Of a stretch of 64,000 bases of DNA, positions 8,919 to 17,603 are shown piece after piece. The translations under genes were made by a program, and so were the position numbers. Each line of letters opens with the position of its first letter. Positions within the stretch are counted from its first letter, which is position 1. The DNA comes from Mucilaginibacter aurantiaciroseus (GTDB taxonomy: Bacteria > Bacteroidota > Bacteroidia > Sphingobacteriales > Sphingobacteriaceae): NCBI RefSeq assembly GCF_024055595.1, contig NZ_JAMXOF010000002.1, positions 620,001 through 684,000 on the forward strand. Reading direction: 5' to 3'. The notes below the pieces were generated by a model. It was not told the origin of the DNA and did no database searches. It saw only the letters and a list, made by a program, of their open reading frames with translations.

Positions 8919-9817
8919 TGGTACGTTCTGTATGGGGAATGAATAAATATATTTACAAATGTTGTTGCTAACGATAAGGAAAAACCCATTAGCCTTAATT
9001 TTAAGAGAAGGCTTTGCGACCTGTACGGATACGCGTTTAAATTATTACTGCCAAAATGCAGTACAAGCGGCGAATATTGCGCAGGGTACCATGCCCGGTG
9101 ATGGGGCGATGGATATGCCGGGTTACGCATTACTCTTGCGCCGGTTAACACGTTGATGGTTTTGGGCCTAAGGTCGGTGTGCATATCAGTCATCACGCGG
9201 CCATTATCCGGTATAGGCTGCTGATGATTAAACATCATGGCGATAGATAAAAGCCCCTCTTCGTTTACGCTATTATTGTTTCTATGAAAGCCGTAAGCGT
9301 CGTAATCTTTTGCTATTTCGCGGGCTTTATCATAAATAGCGGTTGTTAAAAGTGATCTTTTGAAGTAAAGTATTCCGCCGTTAAAACGAATCAGCTTATC
9401 AAGACCAAAATGTGTTTTTATGGTTTCGGCCTGCTCTGCACCGCACCAGCTTTCAGCAGGTACAATATTACCTGCTACGGTTACATCCTGGCCTTTGGCG
9501 GAGTCAAAAACTTCGTGCAAGTCGCCAAAGCAAATACAATCCGAATCAATAAAAAGGGTATGTGTAGTTTGCAGGTATTGGTCGATATGCATTTTTATTT
9601 CTATCCCCAATGGTATGTGTGCTGCCTTTGCAGGAATAATGAAGATGTTTTTTTGAAATCTTGCAGGGATAGCAAAATCAAGATTTGATACAATGAAAAC
9701 CTTAATATCATTGTGTATCACTACAGATTGAGCGCAATTAAGCGCAAACAGGGCATAGGTTAGCTTATTGGTAGCAAACGTTATAACTGAGTAATCGTCT
9801 GTAAACTTTCCTGGCAT
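8876..9817 (-). CDS. GT8-like glycosyltransferase
   Basis: A 313-residue protein with a GT-A core: TTHTLFIDSDCICFGDLHEVF (positions about 84-104) provides the DxD motif as DSD, and RFNGGILYFKRSL is the 'NGG' acceptor-side motif of GT8-type enzymes such as LgtC. A C-terminal amphipathic and basic segment may hold it at the membrane. It starts at the ATG at 9817, 19 bp after the upstream methyltransferase. It is probably a retaining transferase, but the match is to general features and the donor is unknown. Confidence 0.7.
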   Translation of the reverse strand: MPGKFTDDYSVITFATNKLTYALFALNCAQSVVIHNDIKVFIVSNLDFAIPARFQKNIFIIPAKAAHIPLGIEIKMHIDQYLQTTHTLFIDSDCICFGDLHEVFDSAKGQDVTVAGNIVPAESWCGAEQAETIKTHFGLDKLIRFNGGILYFKRSLLTTAIYDKAREIAKDYDAYGFHRNNNSVNEEGLLSIAMMFNHQQPIPDNGRVMTDMHTDLRPKTINVLTGARVMRNPAYPSPHHRAWYPAQYSPLVLHFGSNNLNAYPYRSQSLLLKLRLMGFSLSLATTFVNIFIHSPYRTYHWLIGLLKKLKTSF

Positions 9818-9836
9818 TATAGTTTAGCGTGGCAGT

Positions 9837-10544
9837 TTATTTAATTGCTTCAACATACAAGCTTTCGGGTTCGCGGGCAGGCTGGTCTATTTGTAGTTTG
9901 AGGTCATTAGATTGCATGTAACTCATTTTATGAGTAAGGCTAAACCCGGCTTTAAGTAAACTAAGTTTTAGTGTTTCATAATCCCAGGCGTATTTATGGT
10001 CGCCGCCCTGCCTAAAAACTTCGTTTACCAATTGCATTTTGGTTTCAAACTGTATCCCCATCGTTTCATCATACAAGTTATCGGTAAGGGGGCGTGTTTT
10101 CTTTAATTGATCCCAGCTATCTGTACAGTAACCGCGCAAATACTTTTCGGCATCGGGCACTACAATACGCAATACACCGTCTTTTTGGAGCGAACGGTAA
10201 CAGCTTGCCAAAAAGCAGGGCACTTCGGTGAAATAATCCAGGTGTTCAAAAAAATGCTCGGTATATAAACCTTTGGCAGAGCTGTCGGCAAAAGGAAGGT
10301 TCTTTCTACAATCAAACCCGTAAGTTACATTTTCATAAATGCTAAAATCGATATTTACCCAACCGGTTGCTAAACCAACAGCACCACAACCAATATTGCC
10401 ATATAGATCTGTTTGGATGCTTAACGCTTTTACAACATTTCCTTCATTCCGTTTTATTTTTAACGCGTATAACTTTTGCCCTATTGCCAGGTTAGTTTTA
10501 GGGATAGCCGGGAATAATTTATATAACTTGGTTTTTAAGCTCAT
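9837..10544 (-). CDS. SAM-dependent methyltransferase (paralogue of the left-edge gene)
   Basis: A 235-residue class I methyltransferase. It has LYGNIGCGAVGLATGWVNID as motif I (about residue 48), then LYTEHFFEHLDYFTEVP and a LRIVVPDAEKYLRGY motif. The same architecture is seen in the partial gene at 1-457, so the locus carries two copies of this family. The start overlaps the upstream GT2 stop as ATGA. It likely methylates a sugar or a nucleotide-sugar precursor of the polysaccharide; the acceptor is not known. Confidence 0.85.
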   Translation of the reverse strand: MSLKTKLYKLFPAIPKTNLAIGQKLYALKIKRNEGNVVKALSIQTDLYGNIGCGAVGLATGWVNIDFSIYENVTYGFDCRKNLPFADSSAKGLYTEHFFEHLDYFTEVPCFLASCYRSLQKDGVLRIVVPDAEKYLRGYCTDSWDQLKKTRPLTDNLYDETMGIQFETKMQLVNEVFRQGGDHKYAWDYETLKLSLLKAGFSLTHKMSYMQSNDLKLQIDQPAREPESLYVEAIK

Positions 10545-11284
10545 AAGCCAATCAGTAATTTAAGTTTAAACAGGGCAGATTGTATTTTATATTTTAACCA
10601 CCTATGGTGTTGCCATTTGTAACTATAATAAAAGCGCGGAAGCTGTGTTAATTTTTGGTACTCTTTACTGTCTGTTGCCTTAAGCGATTCGCTGCCGATA
10701 TGGGTGACAACAGATGGGGGCACCAGGTAATTTTTAACGCCGTACTTAGCAAGTGTGTTACAGTAATCGGCATCGCTATACCAAAAAGTAAATTTCTCGT
10801 CCAGTGGGCCAATAACATTAAATAGTTCTCTTTTTACCATAAAACACCAACCTATAAAAGTCCCGAAGTAGCCTTCTATGGTGGGCCCGTTCGGGTCAAA
10901 ACCTGCGCTTTTGTGGTATGCGGGGCAATAGGGCGTTGCACTTAGTATTGTAGGGTTAACCTCCATTGCTTTTAATATCCCGGTGGCCCAGCCTTTATGA
11001 AAAATGAGGTCGTTATTGCACAGGCAGATGTATGAGTTAACTGTATGGTTTATGCCAATGTTTAGATATTTGTTAAAGCCAAATTCTTGTGTAGGATATA
11101 TGGTTGTAGTGTTTTCAAACTGGTAGGGCTGCATTGCTTTGTTTGACTCAATTACCAGCACTGTAAACTCTATCTCTTTTGAGTCTTCAGATTCAAATAA
11201 GGTTTTAACCGTTTGTATAGTTAATGCCTTCAGCTTTTCGTCTTTGGCATAGCTAAGTACTATAATATCAACCTTTAAAGGCAT
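10541..11284 (-). CDS. Glycosyltransferase family 2 (rhamnosyl/galactofuranosyl-transferase-like)
   Basis: A 247-residue GT-A protein with VDIIVLSYAKDEKLKAL at the N-terminus, YICLCNNDLIFHKGWATGIL (NND metal-binding equivalent) near residue 93, and GPTIEGYFGTFIGWCFMVKREL followed by FWYSDADYCNTL. The last features are common in the GT2 group containing rhamnosyl- and galactofuranosyl-transferases, which is only a hint. Start and upstream stop share one base (TAATG), and the end overlaps the next start by four bases. Confidence 0.88.
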   Translation of the reverse strand: MPLKVDIIVLSYAKDEKLKALTIQTVKTLFESEDSKEIEFTVLVIESNKAMQPYQFENTTTIYPTQEFGFNKYLNIGINHTVNSYICLCNNDLIFHKGWATGILKAMEVNPTILSATPYCPAYHKSAGFDPNGPTIEGYFGTFIGWCFMVKRELFNVIGPLDEKFTFWYSDADYCNTLAKYGVKNYLVPPSVVTHIGSESLKATDSKEYQKLTQLPRFYYSYKWQHHRWLKYKIQSALFKLKLLIGL

Positions 11285-11943
11285 TATGCTGATAGTTTAG
11301 CCACTATTACAAATTGCGGATAGTTCATATCCCGTTGCGTGTTAAACAGTATAAAGTTTAATAATTTATAATATCTAAAGTTACTTTCGTTAATGCCCTG
11401 TATGTTAGTAACACTATAGCCGCTTTGTTCAAACAAGCGTATCATGCTTTTTTTTGTAAAGAAACGCAGGTGTGTCCTATCCATAACGCCTGCATCTTCG
11501 TATTTAAAATCCTTGTATCTAAGTAGGGAGAGGACAACAGGGTACCAGCGTATATTAGGTATCGATGCTATAATTACACCGTTTGGGTTTAGCAATTTTT
11601 TGCAGGCCGGTAGTGCTTTATCCGGGTCTTGCAGGTGTTCTAAAACATCATTAAAGAAGATAGCATCAAATTTTTTAGTGGCCAGCTGTGGCATATTATC
11701 TGTAAACAGATCATTGATCACTACATCGATATTCTTTTGTGCTGCACCGGCCGATTCTGTATCCGGCTCCACACCCCATACTTCACAACCAAAGGTTTCT
11801 TTTAATAAAGCGCCAAAGCCACCGGTGGCGCAACCTACATCAAGGGCACTTTTTATTCCCTGCGGCACAAACGGAAGTATTTCGGTACGCCGGTGCAAAT
11901 AATACATTTTGTCTTTGTGGCTGTACTGGTCGTTATAATCCAT
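11284..11943 (-). CDS. Class I SAM-dependent methyltransferase (Methyltransf_23 type)
   Basis: A 219-residue methyltransferase with motif I ALDVGCATGGFGALL at about residue 33, VWGVEPDTESAGAA as the acidic loop, and FDAIFFNDVLEHLQDPDKAL then LNPNGVIIASIPNIRWY as motifs II and III. It sits directly downstream of the Wzt gene (5-bp gap). In ABC-exported O-antigens, a methyltransferase next to Wzt often caps the non-reducing end, which the Wzt tail then recognises. That role is an inference here. Confidence 0.87.
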   Translation of the reverse strand: MDYNDQYSHKDKMYYLHRRTEILPFVPQGIKSALDVGCATGGFGALLKETFGCEVWGVEPDTESAGAAQKNIDVVINDLFTDNMPQLATKKFDAIFFNDVLEHLQDPDKALPACKKLLNPNGVIIASIPNIRWYPVVLSLLRYKDFKYEDAGVMDRTHLRFFTKKSMIRLFEQSGYSVTNIQGINESNFRYYKLLNFILFNTQRDMNYPQFVIVAKLSA

Positions 11944-11948
11944 TTTTG

Positions 11949-13196
11949 TTATTTGATAGTAAAGTTGTAATCAATTTCTGTACGGCCGCGTACGTGTAGC
12001 GGGTATGGCAGTATATCATCCGTCATTGGTTTTTGTAAAACCTCAAAATGAAGCAGGCCAAAAAAATCTTTTAACAGCAAATTAGATTGCACATGTAGCC
12101 CTATTTTATACTTGCCGGGTAGGTATGGCAGGTGAAGCAAGCTGCCGCTAATATTTATCTTGTTTTTTATCGCGCTTACCGCAAATAAGTCGTTACTGCG
12201 CAGGTCTGCAAAACTCACTTTCTGGTCATACTCGTCATATATAAATATGGCTACCGACTGGAAATTATTGTTGGTTGTGCAGCTGATAGTCAGGTTAAAT
12301 GCCAGGTCGTTGCCGGTAATTATTTCGCTTTTATCTATTTCAAAAAGGTCAACTTTAACGTCGGGGCTTAAAGCATGGTCCGTTATTTTTGATTTGAAGA
12401 TCTCATCGGCCACAACAGAGTATTTGGCAATGGTATCATATGTGGTGCCGCTAAAAGCAATCTCTCCATTGTTTAGCAACAGGCCGGTATTACACAGGTT
12501 GCTTACTGCTTCCATATTATGGCTTACAAAAAGTACTGTGCGGCCTTCACCTTTGCTTACATCGCCCATTTTGCCCAAGCATTTCTTTTGAAACTCGGCA
12601 TCGCCTACGGCAAGTACTTCATCTACGATCAATATCTCCGACTCGAGGTGCGCTGCCACTGCAAACGCCAGGCGTACATACATGCCCGATGAGTATCGTT
12701 TTACGGGTGTATCTATATAGCGCTCCACGCCCGAAAAATCTACTATCTCATCAAATTTACGTTTGATCTCGGCCTTGCGCATTCCTAATATGGCACCGTT
12801 TAAGTAAATATTTTCGCGGCCCGTCAATTCCGGGTGGAAACCTGTTCCCACTTCAAGCAGGCTGGCTATACGGCCTTTTACTTTTATAGTGCCGGTGGTT
12901 GGCGATGTTACCCGGCTCAGTATTTTTAACAGGGTGCTTTTGCCGGCCCCGTTACGGCCAATTATGCCCACGGCGTCGCCCTGTTCTATTTCAAAGTTAA
13001 GGTCTTTAAGGCTCCAAACCACGTCGCTTTCGCCTTTAGTGGTGCGGTCGTTAGTTTCGCCTATTTTAAGAAAAGGATCTTCTTTGCCCCTAAGCCTGGC
13101 CCAATACCGTTCCAGATCTCGGGATATGGTGCCGGTGCCAAAATCGCCCAACTGGTAGGCTTTTGAAAGATTGTCTACTTTTATTGCTTTAGCCAT
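11949..13196 (-). CDS. wzt: Polysaccharide ABC transporter ATP-binding protein with carbohydrate-binding tail
   Basis: A 415-residue ATPase of the Wzt/TagH/KpsT type. Walker A is GIIGRNGAGKST (residues 77-88), the signature is YSSGMYVRLAFA (168-179) and Walker B is ILIVDEVLAVGD (188-199). After residue about 250 there is a beta-rich domain (VDLFEIDKSEIITGNDLAF and following) matching the Wzt C-terminal fold. In E. coli O8/O9a that fold binds the finished polymer end. It pairs with the permease directly upstream (TAATG overlap). It should drive export of a completed lipid-linked chain across the inner membrane. Confidence 0.93.
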   Translation of the reverse strand: MAKAIKVDNLSKAYQLGDFGTGTISRDLERYWARLRGKEDPFLKIGETNDRTTKGESDVVWSLKDLNFEIEQGDAVGIIGRNGAGKSTLLKILSRVTSPTTGTIKVKGRIASLLEVGTGFHPELTGRENIYLNGAILGMRKAEIKRKFDEIVDFSGVERYIDTPVKRYSSGMYVRLAFAVAAHLESEILIVDEVLAVGDAEFQKKCLGKMGDVSKGEGRTVLFVSHNMEAVSNLCNTGLLLNNGEIAFSGTTYDTIAKYSVVADEIFKSKITDHALSPDVKVDLFEIDKSEIITGNDLAFNLTISCTTNNNFQSVAIFIYDEYDQKVSFADLRSNDLFAVSAIKNKINISGSLLHLPYLPGKYKIGLHVQSNLLLKDFFGLLHFEVLQKPMTDDILPYPLHVRGRTEIDYNFTIK

Positions 13197-14056
13197 TATA
13201 CCGTGTCAACAAATGTTTTTTCAACCTTGTTAAAAATAACTATCCCCGTAAACAAAATAACTATGGTTACTGCCGAACTGTACAATAACAGGTCCCAGCT
13301 AAAAGCGCCTTTGCCTAAAAAACCGTATCGGCAGGTTTCTATCACTGCGGTTAGCGGGTTGAATTTTATAAGCCAGGAATAGGCTGGGTATTTTTTAATT
13401 ACTTCCGATAAAGGATATATCACCGTGGTGGTATACATCAGTAACGGCACCCCGAATGATACTACAAAAGCCAAATCGCGGTATTTTGTGGTTGCGGCGG
13501 ATATGATCATACCAAGGCCAAGGCCAAGTGCTGCTATCATTAGTATTAAGAATGGAAATAAGGCGATGTAAATATTTGGCGCGATATGGTAGCCTGATAG
13601 CATGTAATAAAGCAGTAATACAACAAACAGGATCAGCTGAACGCCGAACCTGATGAGATTTGAGAACACGATACTAAGGGGCATTATTAAACGCGGGAAA
13701 TACACTTTGCCTAACATGGCCGAGTTATCCTTAAAAACAGTCGAGGTTTTGGTTAAGCACTCCGCAAAGTAGTTCCAGATGATGGTGCCTGCAAGATAAA
13801 ACACAGGGCCGGGTATGTCATCGGTTTTGATGCCTGCAAGGTTGCTGAAAATAAGATTGTATACTATTATAGTTATAACAGGCTGTACAAAAAACCAAAC
13901 CGGCCCAAGAATAGTTTGCTTATAAAACGAAACAAAATCGCGGTGTACCAGTAATAACAGCAAGTCGCGGTAGCTCCAAACATCTTTCAGTTTCAGGTCA
14001 AATAAGCTGCTTTTAGGTTTTATTTCAAGGTCCCAGTACTCGTCGGTCTCAGTCAT
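13196..14056 (-). CDS. wzm: Polysaccharide ABC transporter permease (ABC-2 type)
   Basis: A 286-residue inner-membrane protein with about six transmembrane segments. The cytoplasmic N-terminus contains WSYRDLLLLLVHRDFVSFYK, the usual amphipathic gate helix of Wzm/TagG-type permeases, then QTILGPVWFFVQPV. The C-terminal half has FNPLTAVIETCRYGFLG, typical of the family. It overlaps the upstream GT4 by 8 bp and the downstream ATPase by one base, so subunit expression is coupled. Confidence 0.92.
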   Translation of the reverse strand: MTETDEYWDLEIKPKSSLFDLKLKDVWSYRDLLLLLVHRDFVSFYKQTILGPVWFFVQPVITIIVYNLIFSNLAGIKTDDIPGPVFYLAGTIIWNYFAECLTKTSTVFKDNSAMLGKVYFPRLIMPLSIVFSNLIRFGVQLILFVVLLLYYMLSGYHIAPNIYIALFPFLILMIAALGLGLGMIISAATTKYRDLAFVVSFGVPLLMYTTTVIYPLSEVIKKYPAYSWLIKFNPLTAVIETCRYGFLGKGAFSWDLLLYSSAVTIVILFTGIVIFNKVEKTFVDTV

Positions 14057-15170
14057 TTATCAGCATTTGTTGCAGGCTATCTATATAATTTTGTTCGTTA
14101 AAATAACGTAGGCAGGTATCTTTTAAATGCTTCCGTTTTTCTAAAGTTAGGGGTTGTGCTAAATGGTTGGTAATACAATCTTCAAGTTCTTGCTCATCAT
14201 CGGTATTTATGGCTGTGCCAAGCTCGCCGTTACGTATGGCATCAATGCTGCCATCGGCATTGCCGCAAATAACCGGCAGGCCGCAAGCCAGGGCTTCAAT
14301 AAAAACAATGCCGAAGCCCTCTTTTTTGCTTGGCAATACAAACAGGTCGGCTGTTAAAAAATGGTCGGGTAATTCTTCTTCTTTTATAAAGCCGGTTAAA
14401 ATTACCTGCTCAGTTACCCCGTTTTCTTCAATCAACTGTTTTACGCGGATGCCTTCCAGTTCATCGTACTTACCGGCCAGGATATATTTTATCCCAGGGA
14501 ATTTATGTTTAAGTGCTGACAATGCTTTTATAACAATATCATGCCCCTTATAAAGTTCAGTCGAGGCAAGCCTGGTTAGGGTGAAAATGATGGGAGCGGC
14601 GCTTGTTAAATCATAGCGTTCCATTAAGTACGCGGGTTTTTCAAAATTATCGGGCAGTTTCATAAACGGATCCAGGGCATTGTTCAATACCACGCATTTG
14701 TTTGGGTCGGTTTGATGCAGGGTCTGCATTTTAGCTTTTGTAAAGTTGCTAACGCAGATAACCTTATCGCATTGGTTTAATAAGTATTTTTTATGGGCTG
14801 ACAGCGGGCGCCAAACTTCAATGCCATGTGCTATTAACCAAATTTTTGTTTTTGGGCTCCTGAGTTTAATTAACATGCCTACCAGCGCAAGGTTAATGTG
14901 GCTTAATATAACTATGTCGTCTTTTTTTGCGGCAAATACAGTTTTGATAATAAATAGAATGCGCTGTTTGCCAAATCCCTTAAAGTTTTGGGCTGGTAGA
15001 TATTGTGGCATCAGGTCGCTATCCTCATCGTATAAAGTGGCGAGTTTAAAATCCCAGTTGTTTTGGTTGCAAATAGCATTTAGTGAATGCGCCATGGTAC
15101 GGGTCATTTTTTGGATGCCACCTGTTGTGCTGAATGTTTGTAACGAGAAAAGCGTAATATTTTTAGACAT
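14049..15170 (-). CDS. Glycosyltransferase family 4
   Basis: A 373-residue GT-B enzyme. TTGGIQKMTRTMAHSLN (about residues 15-31) is the acceptor-side glycine loop, FTLTRLASTELYKGHDIVIK (about 195) the donor-domain opening, and KKEGFGIVFIEALACGLPVI (about 283-302) the E-x7-E motif. All key positions are intact. It overlaps AsnB upstream and Wzm downstream by 8 bp each. The sugar cannot be inferred. Confidence 0.9.
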   Translation of the reverse strand: MSKNITLFSLQTFSTTGGIQKMTRTMAHSLNAICNQNNWDFKLATLYDEDSDLMPQYLPAQNFKGFGKQRILFIIKTVFAAKKDDIVILSHINLALVGMLIKLRSPKTKIWLIAHGIEVWRPLSAHKKYLLNQCDKVICVSNFTKAKMQTLHQTDPNKCVVLNNALDPFMKLPDNFEKPAYLMERYDLTSAAPIIFTLTRLASTELYKGHDIVIKALSALKHKFPGIKYILAGKYDELEGIRVKQLIEENGVTEQVILTGFIKEEELPDHFLTADLFVLPSKKEGFGIVFIEALACGLPVICGNADGSIDAIRNGELGTAINTDDEQELEDCITNHLAQPLTLEKRKHLKDTCLRYFNEQNYIDSLQQMLIND

Positions 15171-16944
15171 GCCCCTGAATCTGGTATAGCGCGAAAGCCC
15201 TGGACCAATGGATCTTTCCCTTGTTAAATTTATTGATGATTTTTTTAGCTTCGGTGCCTTTATAATTGGTTTCGCTGCTTATGCTTCCATTGGCGGCCAT
15301 CCATTTTTGCAGCGGGAAGGTAAACCCCATTTTTGGCCTGTTCCATACCATATTTGGCAACAGGTTTTTAAACGCGTCTATCAGTATTTTTTTTGGTTGC
15401 ATATCATCAAACCGTATAGATGGATGGATTTGCGAAACATATTGCTGAAAATCTTCATCAAGGAATGGCACACGTACTTCGAGGCCGTGGCTCATACTCA
15501 TTACATCGGTATCATGCAATAACTGGTTTTGCATGTACATGTTGGTTTCCAGCCATGCGGCGTTTAGCTTATCATACTTCCCAAGTGTGGGGATGTGCAG
15601 ATCATCAAACAGAATGCCGTTCACCTCATCTTCATCCATACCTGTTAGCCTGGCAATATCAATGGGTGCATATAGGCCGCGTAAAAAAAGATAATCGGCT
15701 ACGGTATTGTTATGTTCAAGATAGCCGAACTTTTTAATGTGGTCGTTATTAAACAACTTGCCTACGGTGAAGGAAGCAGCAGGTAATATTTTAAGGTAGC
15801 GCAGATATTTTATCCGGTCAAAGGAAGGGTACCCGCCTAATAATTCATCGGCACCAATACCGGATAACACCGTTTTTAAACCATCCTCGTGGGCATATTT
15901 ACTAATAAACCACGAATTAATGCCATCGGTAGTTGGCATATCCATAGCGCTGAGTATGTGTGGCAGGTGCATTTCAAAATCATCCTGCTTTACCAGGTGG
16001 GTAAAGTTATTGCCACGCAATTTATTTAGAACGGCATGCTGGTAGGCGCTCTCGTCATAAGCTTTTTCACTAAAAAATATGGAAATTGTTTGCAGGTCGG
16101 GCTTGTCTTGGGCCGCCAAAAGGGTAATCAAACTGGAGTCTATCCCCCCGCTTAAAAACACGCCAATAGGGGCATCGGCAATTAGCTGCCTGTTTATGGC
16201 GTTTTTAAGGTGAGTTTTTAAACCTTCGAGCGCGGTTTGTTCATCGCGAATATAATTAACCGAAGGAGTGCTGGTGTATTTTGTTATGGTATAATTGCCG
16301 TTTTTCTCCCAGCGTAAATAGTGCCCTTTGGGGATACTTAAAACACCTTTTAAGGTTGTAAAAGGCTCTGGTATGTGGCCAAACGCCAATAGCCACACCG
16401 GCCAGCGATTATCTTCGGCAGTAGCAATACCTGCCGCCTTAAAAGCTTTGATCTCTGATGCAAATGCAATTTGCCCGTCTGCAATATTGTAATACAAAGG
16501 TTTAATGCCGGTGGTGTCGCGTACCAGGTAGGTAGCCCGATTGGTGGTATCATAAAGGGCATAGGCAAACATGCCCCTCAGTTTACCAAACGAGTTTATG
16601 CCCCAGTATAAATAGGCCTGTATAATAACCTCGGTATCCGTATTGGTTTTAAAAACAGCCCCTAAAGCCTGTAATTCGGCCCGTAATGGTATGTAGTTAT
16701 AAATTTCGCCGTTAAAGCTTATCCAGGCTTTAGCGGCAACATCTGCCATTGGCTGGTGCCCGTTTGCGCTAAGGTCAATAATAGAAAGCCGGCGATGCCC
16801 AAAAACAAGCATGTTATCATCGCTGCGGTAAATACCGGCATCATCAGGCCCGCCGTGCTGCAATGTATTGCACATAACAGTTACAATTCTTTCTGCCTCT
16901 TTTCCGTTTAGCCGGTTAGTTACCAGTCCTGCTATCCTGCACAT
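15163..16944 (-). CDS. asnB: Asparagine synthase-type glutamine amidotransferase (AsnB/WbpS-like)
   Basis: A 593-residue two-domain enzyme. The Ntn glutaminase domain begins MCRIAGLV with the catalytic Cys2 after Met removal, and HGGPDDAGIY and HRRLSIIDL follow. The synthetase domain has the ATP PP-loop SGGIDSSLITLL (about residue 265) and GADELLGGYPSF. AsnB enzymes make asparagine. Copies inside O-antigen loci (for example WbpS) are instead thought to amidate uronic acids, and the location here favours that. It is the first gene after a 128-bp leader that separates it from the NusG-like gene. Confidence 0.9.
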   Translation of the reverse strand: MCRIAGLVTNRLNGKEAERIVTVMCNTLQHGGPDDAGIYRSDDNMLVFGHRRLSIIDLSANGHQPMADVAAKAWISFNGEIYNYIPLRAELQALGAVFKTNTDTEVIIQAYLYWGINSFGKLRGMFAYALYDTTNRATYLVRDTTGIKPLYYNIADGQIAFASEIKAFKAAGIATAEDNRWPVWLLAFGHIPEPFTTLKGVLSIPKGHYLRWEKNGNYTITKYTSTPSVNYIRDEQTALEGLKTHLKNAINRQLIADAPIGVFLSGGIDSSLITLLAAQDKPDLQTISIFFSEKAYDESAYQHAVLNKLRGNNFTHLVKQDDFEMHLPHILSAMDMPTTDGINSWFISKYAHEDGLKTVLSGIGADELLGGYPSFDRIKYLRYLKILPAASFTVGKLFNNDHIKKFGYLEHNNTVADYLFLRGLYAPIDIARLTGMDEDEVNGILFDDLHIPTLGKYDKLNAAWLETNMYMQNQLLHDTDVMSMSHGLEVRVPFLDEDFQQYVSQIHPSIRFDDMQPKKILIDAFKNLLPNMVWNRPKMGFTFPLQKWMAANGSISSETNYKGTEAKKIINKFNKGKIHWSRAFALYQIQGHV

Positions 16945-16973
16945 TGTATATTAATAGATATAGCTTCGCCCCG

Positions 16974-17000
16974 TAAGTCACAATATTGTATTGTAACTTA
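16974..17000 (-). promoter_or_regulatory. Leader hairpin between the NusG-like gene and asnB
   Basis: The 128-bp gap 16945-17072 is the only sizeable gap in the minus-strand locus. It holds a 12-bp stem with a 3-nt loop (arms 16974-16985 and 16989-17000; one G-U pair in the transcript). No T-run follows on the minus strand, so it is not a simple terminator. A second, weaker GCAAT/ATTGC stem lies upstream at about 17018-17035. The position just after a NusG/RfaH-like gene suggests a pause or recruitment site for that factor; this is inference. Confidence 0.5.
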
Positions 17001-17072
17001 TTGTTTATCAGCAATTTAAAATATTGCCGTTATGTATTTATACGGGCATTAACTTACAATTATTAATCGTAG

Positions 17073-17588
17073 CTAAAGCCTGTTAATTAAAGATGCTGCA
17101 ACGTTTACGATTATTGAGCAGCCCAGGTTATTTAACCGTAACAATAACTGCTTTTGTGACCGGTAAGCTATTATTTCGCCGGTGATACCTTTTAATGGGC
17201 CCGCTTTTATTGTTATTTTTTCTCCCGGCTGTAAATCCTCTTCGGTTACCTCTAATTCAAGAGAACTTGTAAGTAATAATTTAAGGTCGTTTATTTGCCT
17301 GTCGGGCATTGCGGCTACTTTTCCCGAAAAGTATATAAAGCGGGCGATGCCTTTGGTCATTAAAACCGCGGCCTGTTCATGGTGTGCAATACGCACAAAA
17401 ATATACGATTTTAAAAGCGGTTCTTCCACCCATTTTTTCCTGTCGCTCCATTGTTTTAGCTTGCGGTTAAGAGGCAGGTAAGCTTCAACTCCTTTTTCTG
17501 TTAGGGCAGCGTAAGCCTTTTTTTCTGCGCGAGGGTGGGTGTAAACGGGATACCACTTAAGGTCACTACTACTTACCGTTAAAGCCAT
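17073..17588 (-). CDS. NusG/RfaH/UpxY-like transcription antiterminator
   Basis: A 171-residue NusG paralogue from the ATG at 17588; a GTG at 17603 directly after the wzc stop is an alternative. The NGN domain (LKWYPVYTHPRAEKKAYAAL, then EPLLKSYIFVRI) covers residues 10-110. A KOW-type motif (PGEKITIKAGPLKGITGEII) is at about 120-140. Specialised NusG paralogues such as RfaH and Bacteroides UpxY sit in polysaccharide operons and let RNA polymerase read through long, AT-rich clusters. Here it lies between the export genes and about 17 kb of downstream synthesis genes, as expected for such a role. Confidence 0.9.
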   Translation of the reverse strand: MALTVSSSDLKWYPVYTHPRAEKKAYAALTEKGVEAYLPLNRKLKQWSDRKKWVEEPLLKSYIFVRIAHHEQAAVLMTKGIARFIYFSGKVAAMPDRQINDLKLLLTSSLELEVTEEDLQPGEKITIKAGPLKGITGEIIAYRSQKQLLLRLNNLGCSIIVNVAASLINRL

Positions 17589-17603
17589 ATTGTAAAAGAA
17601 CAC

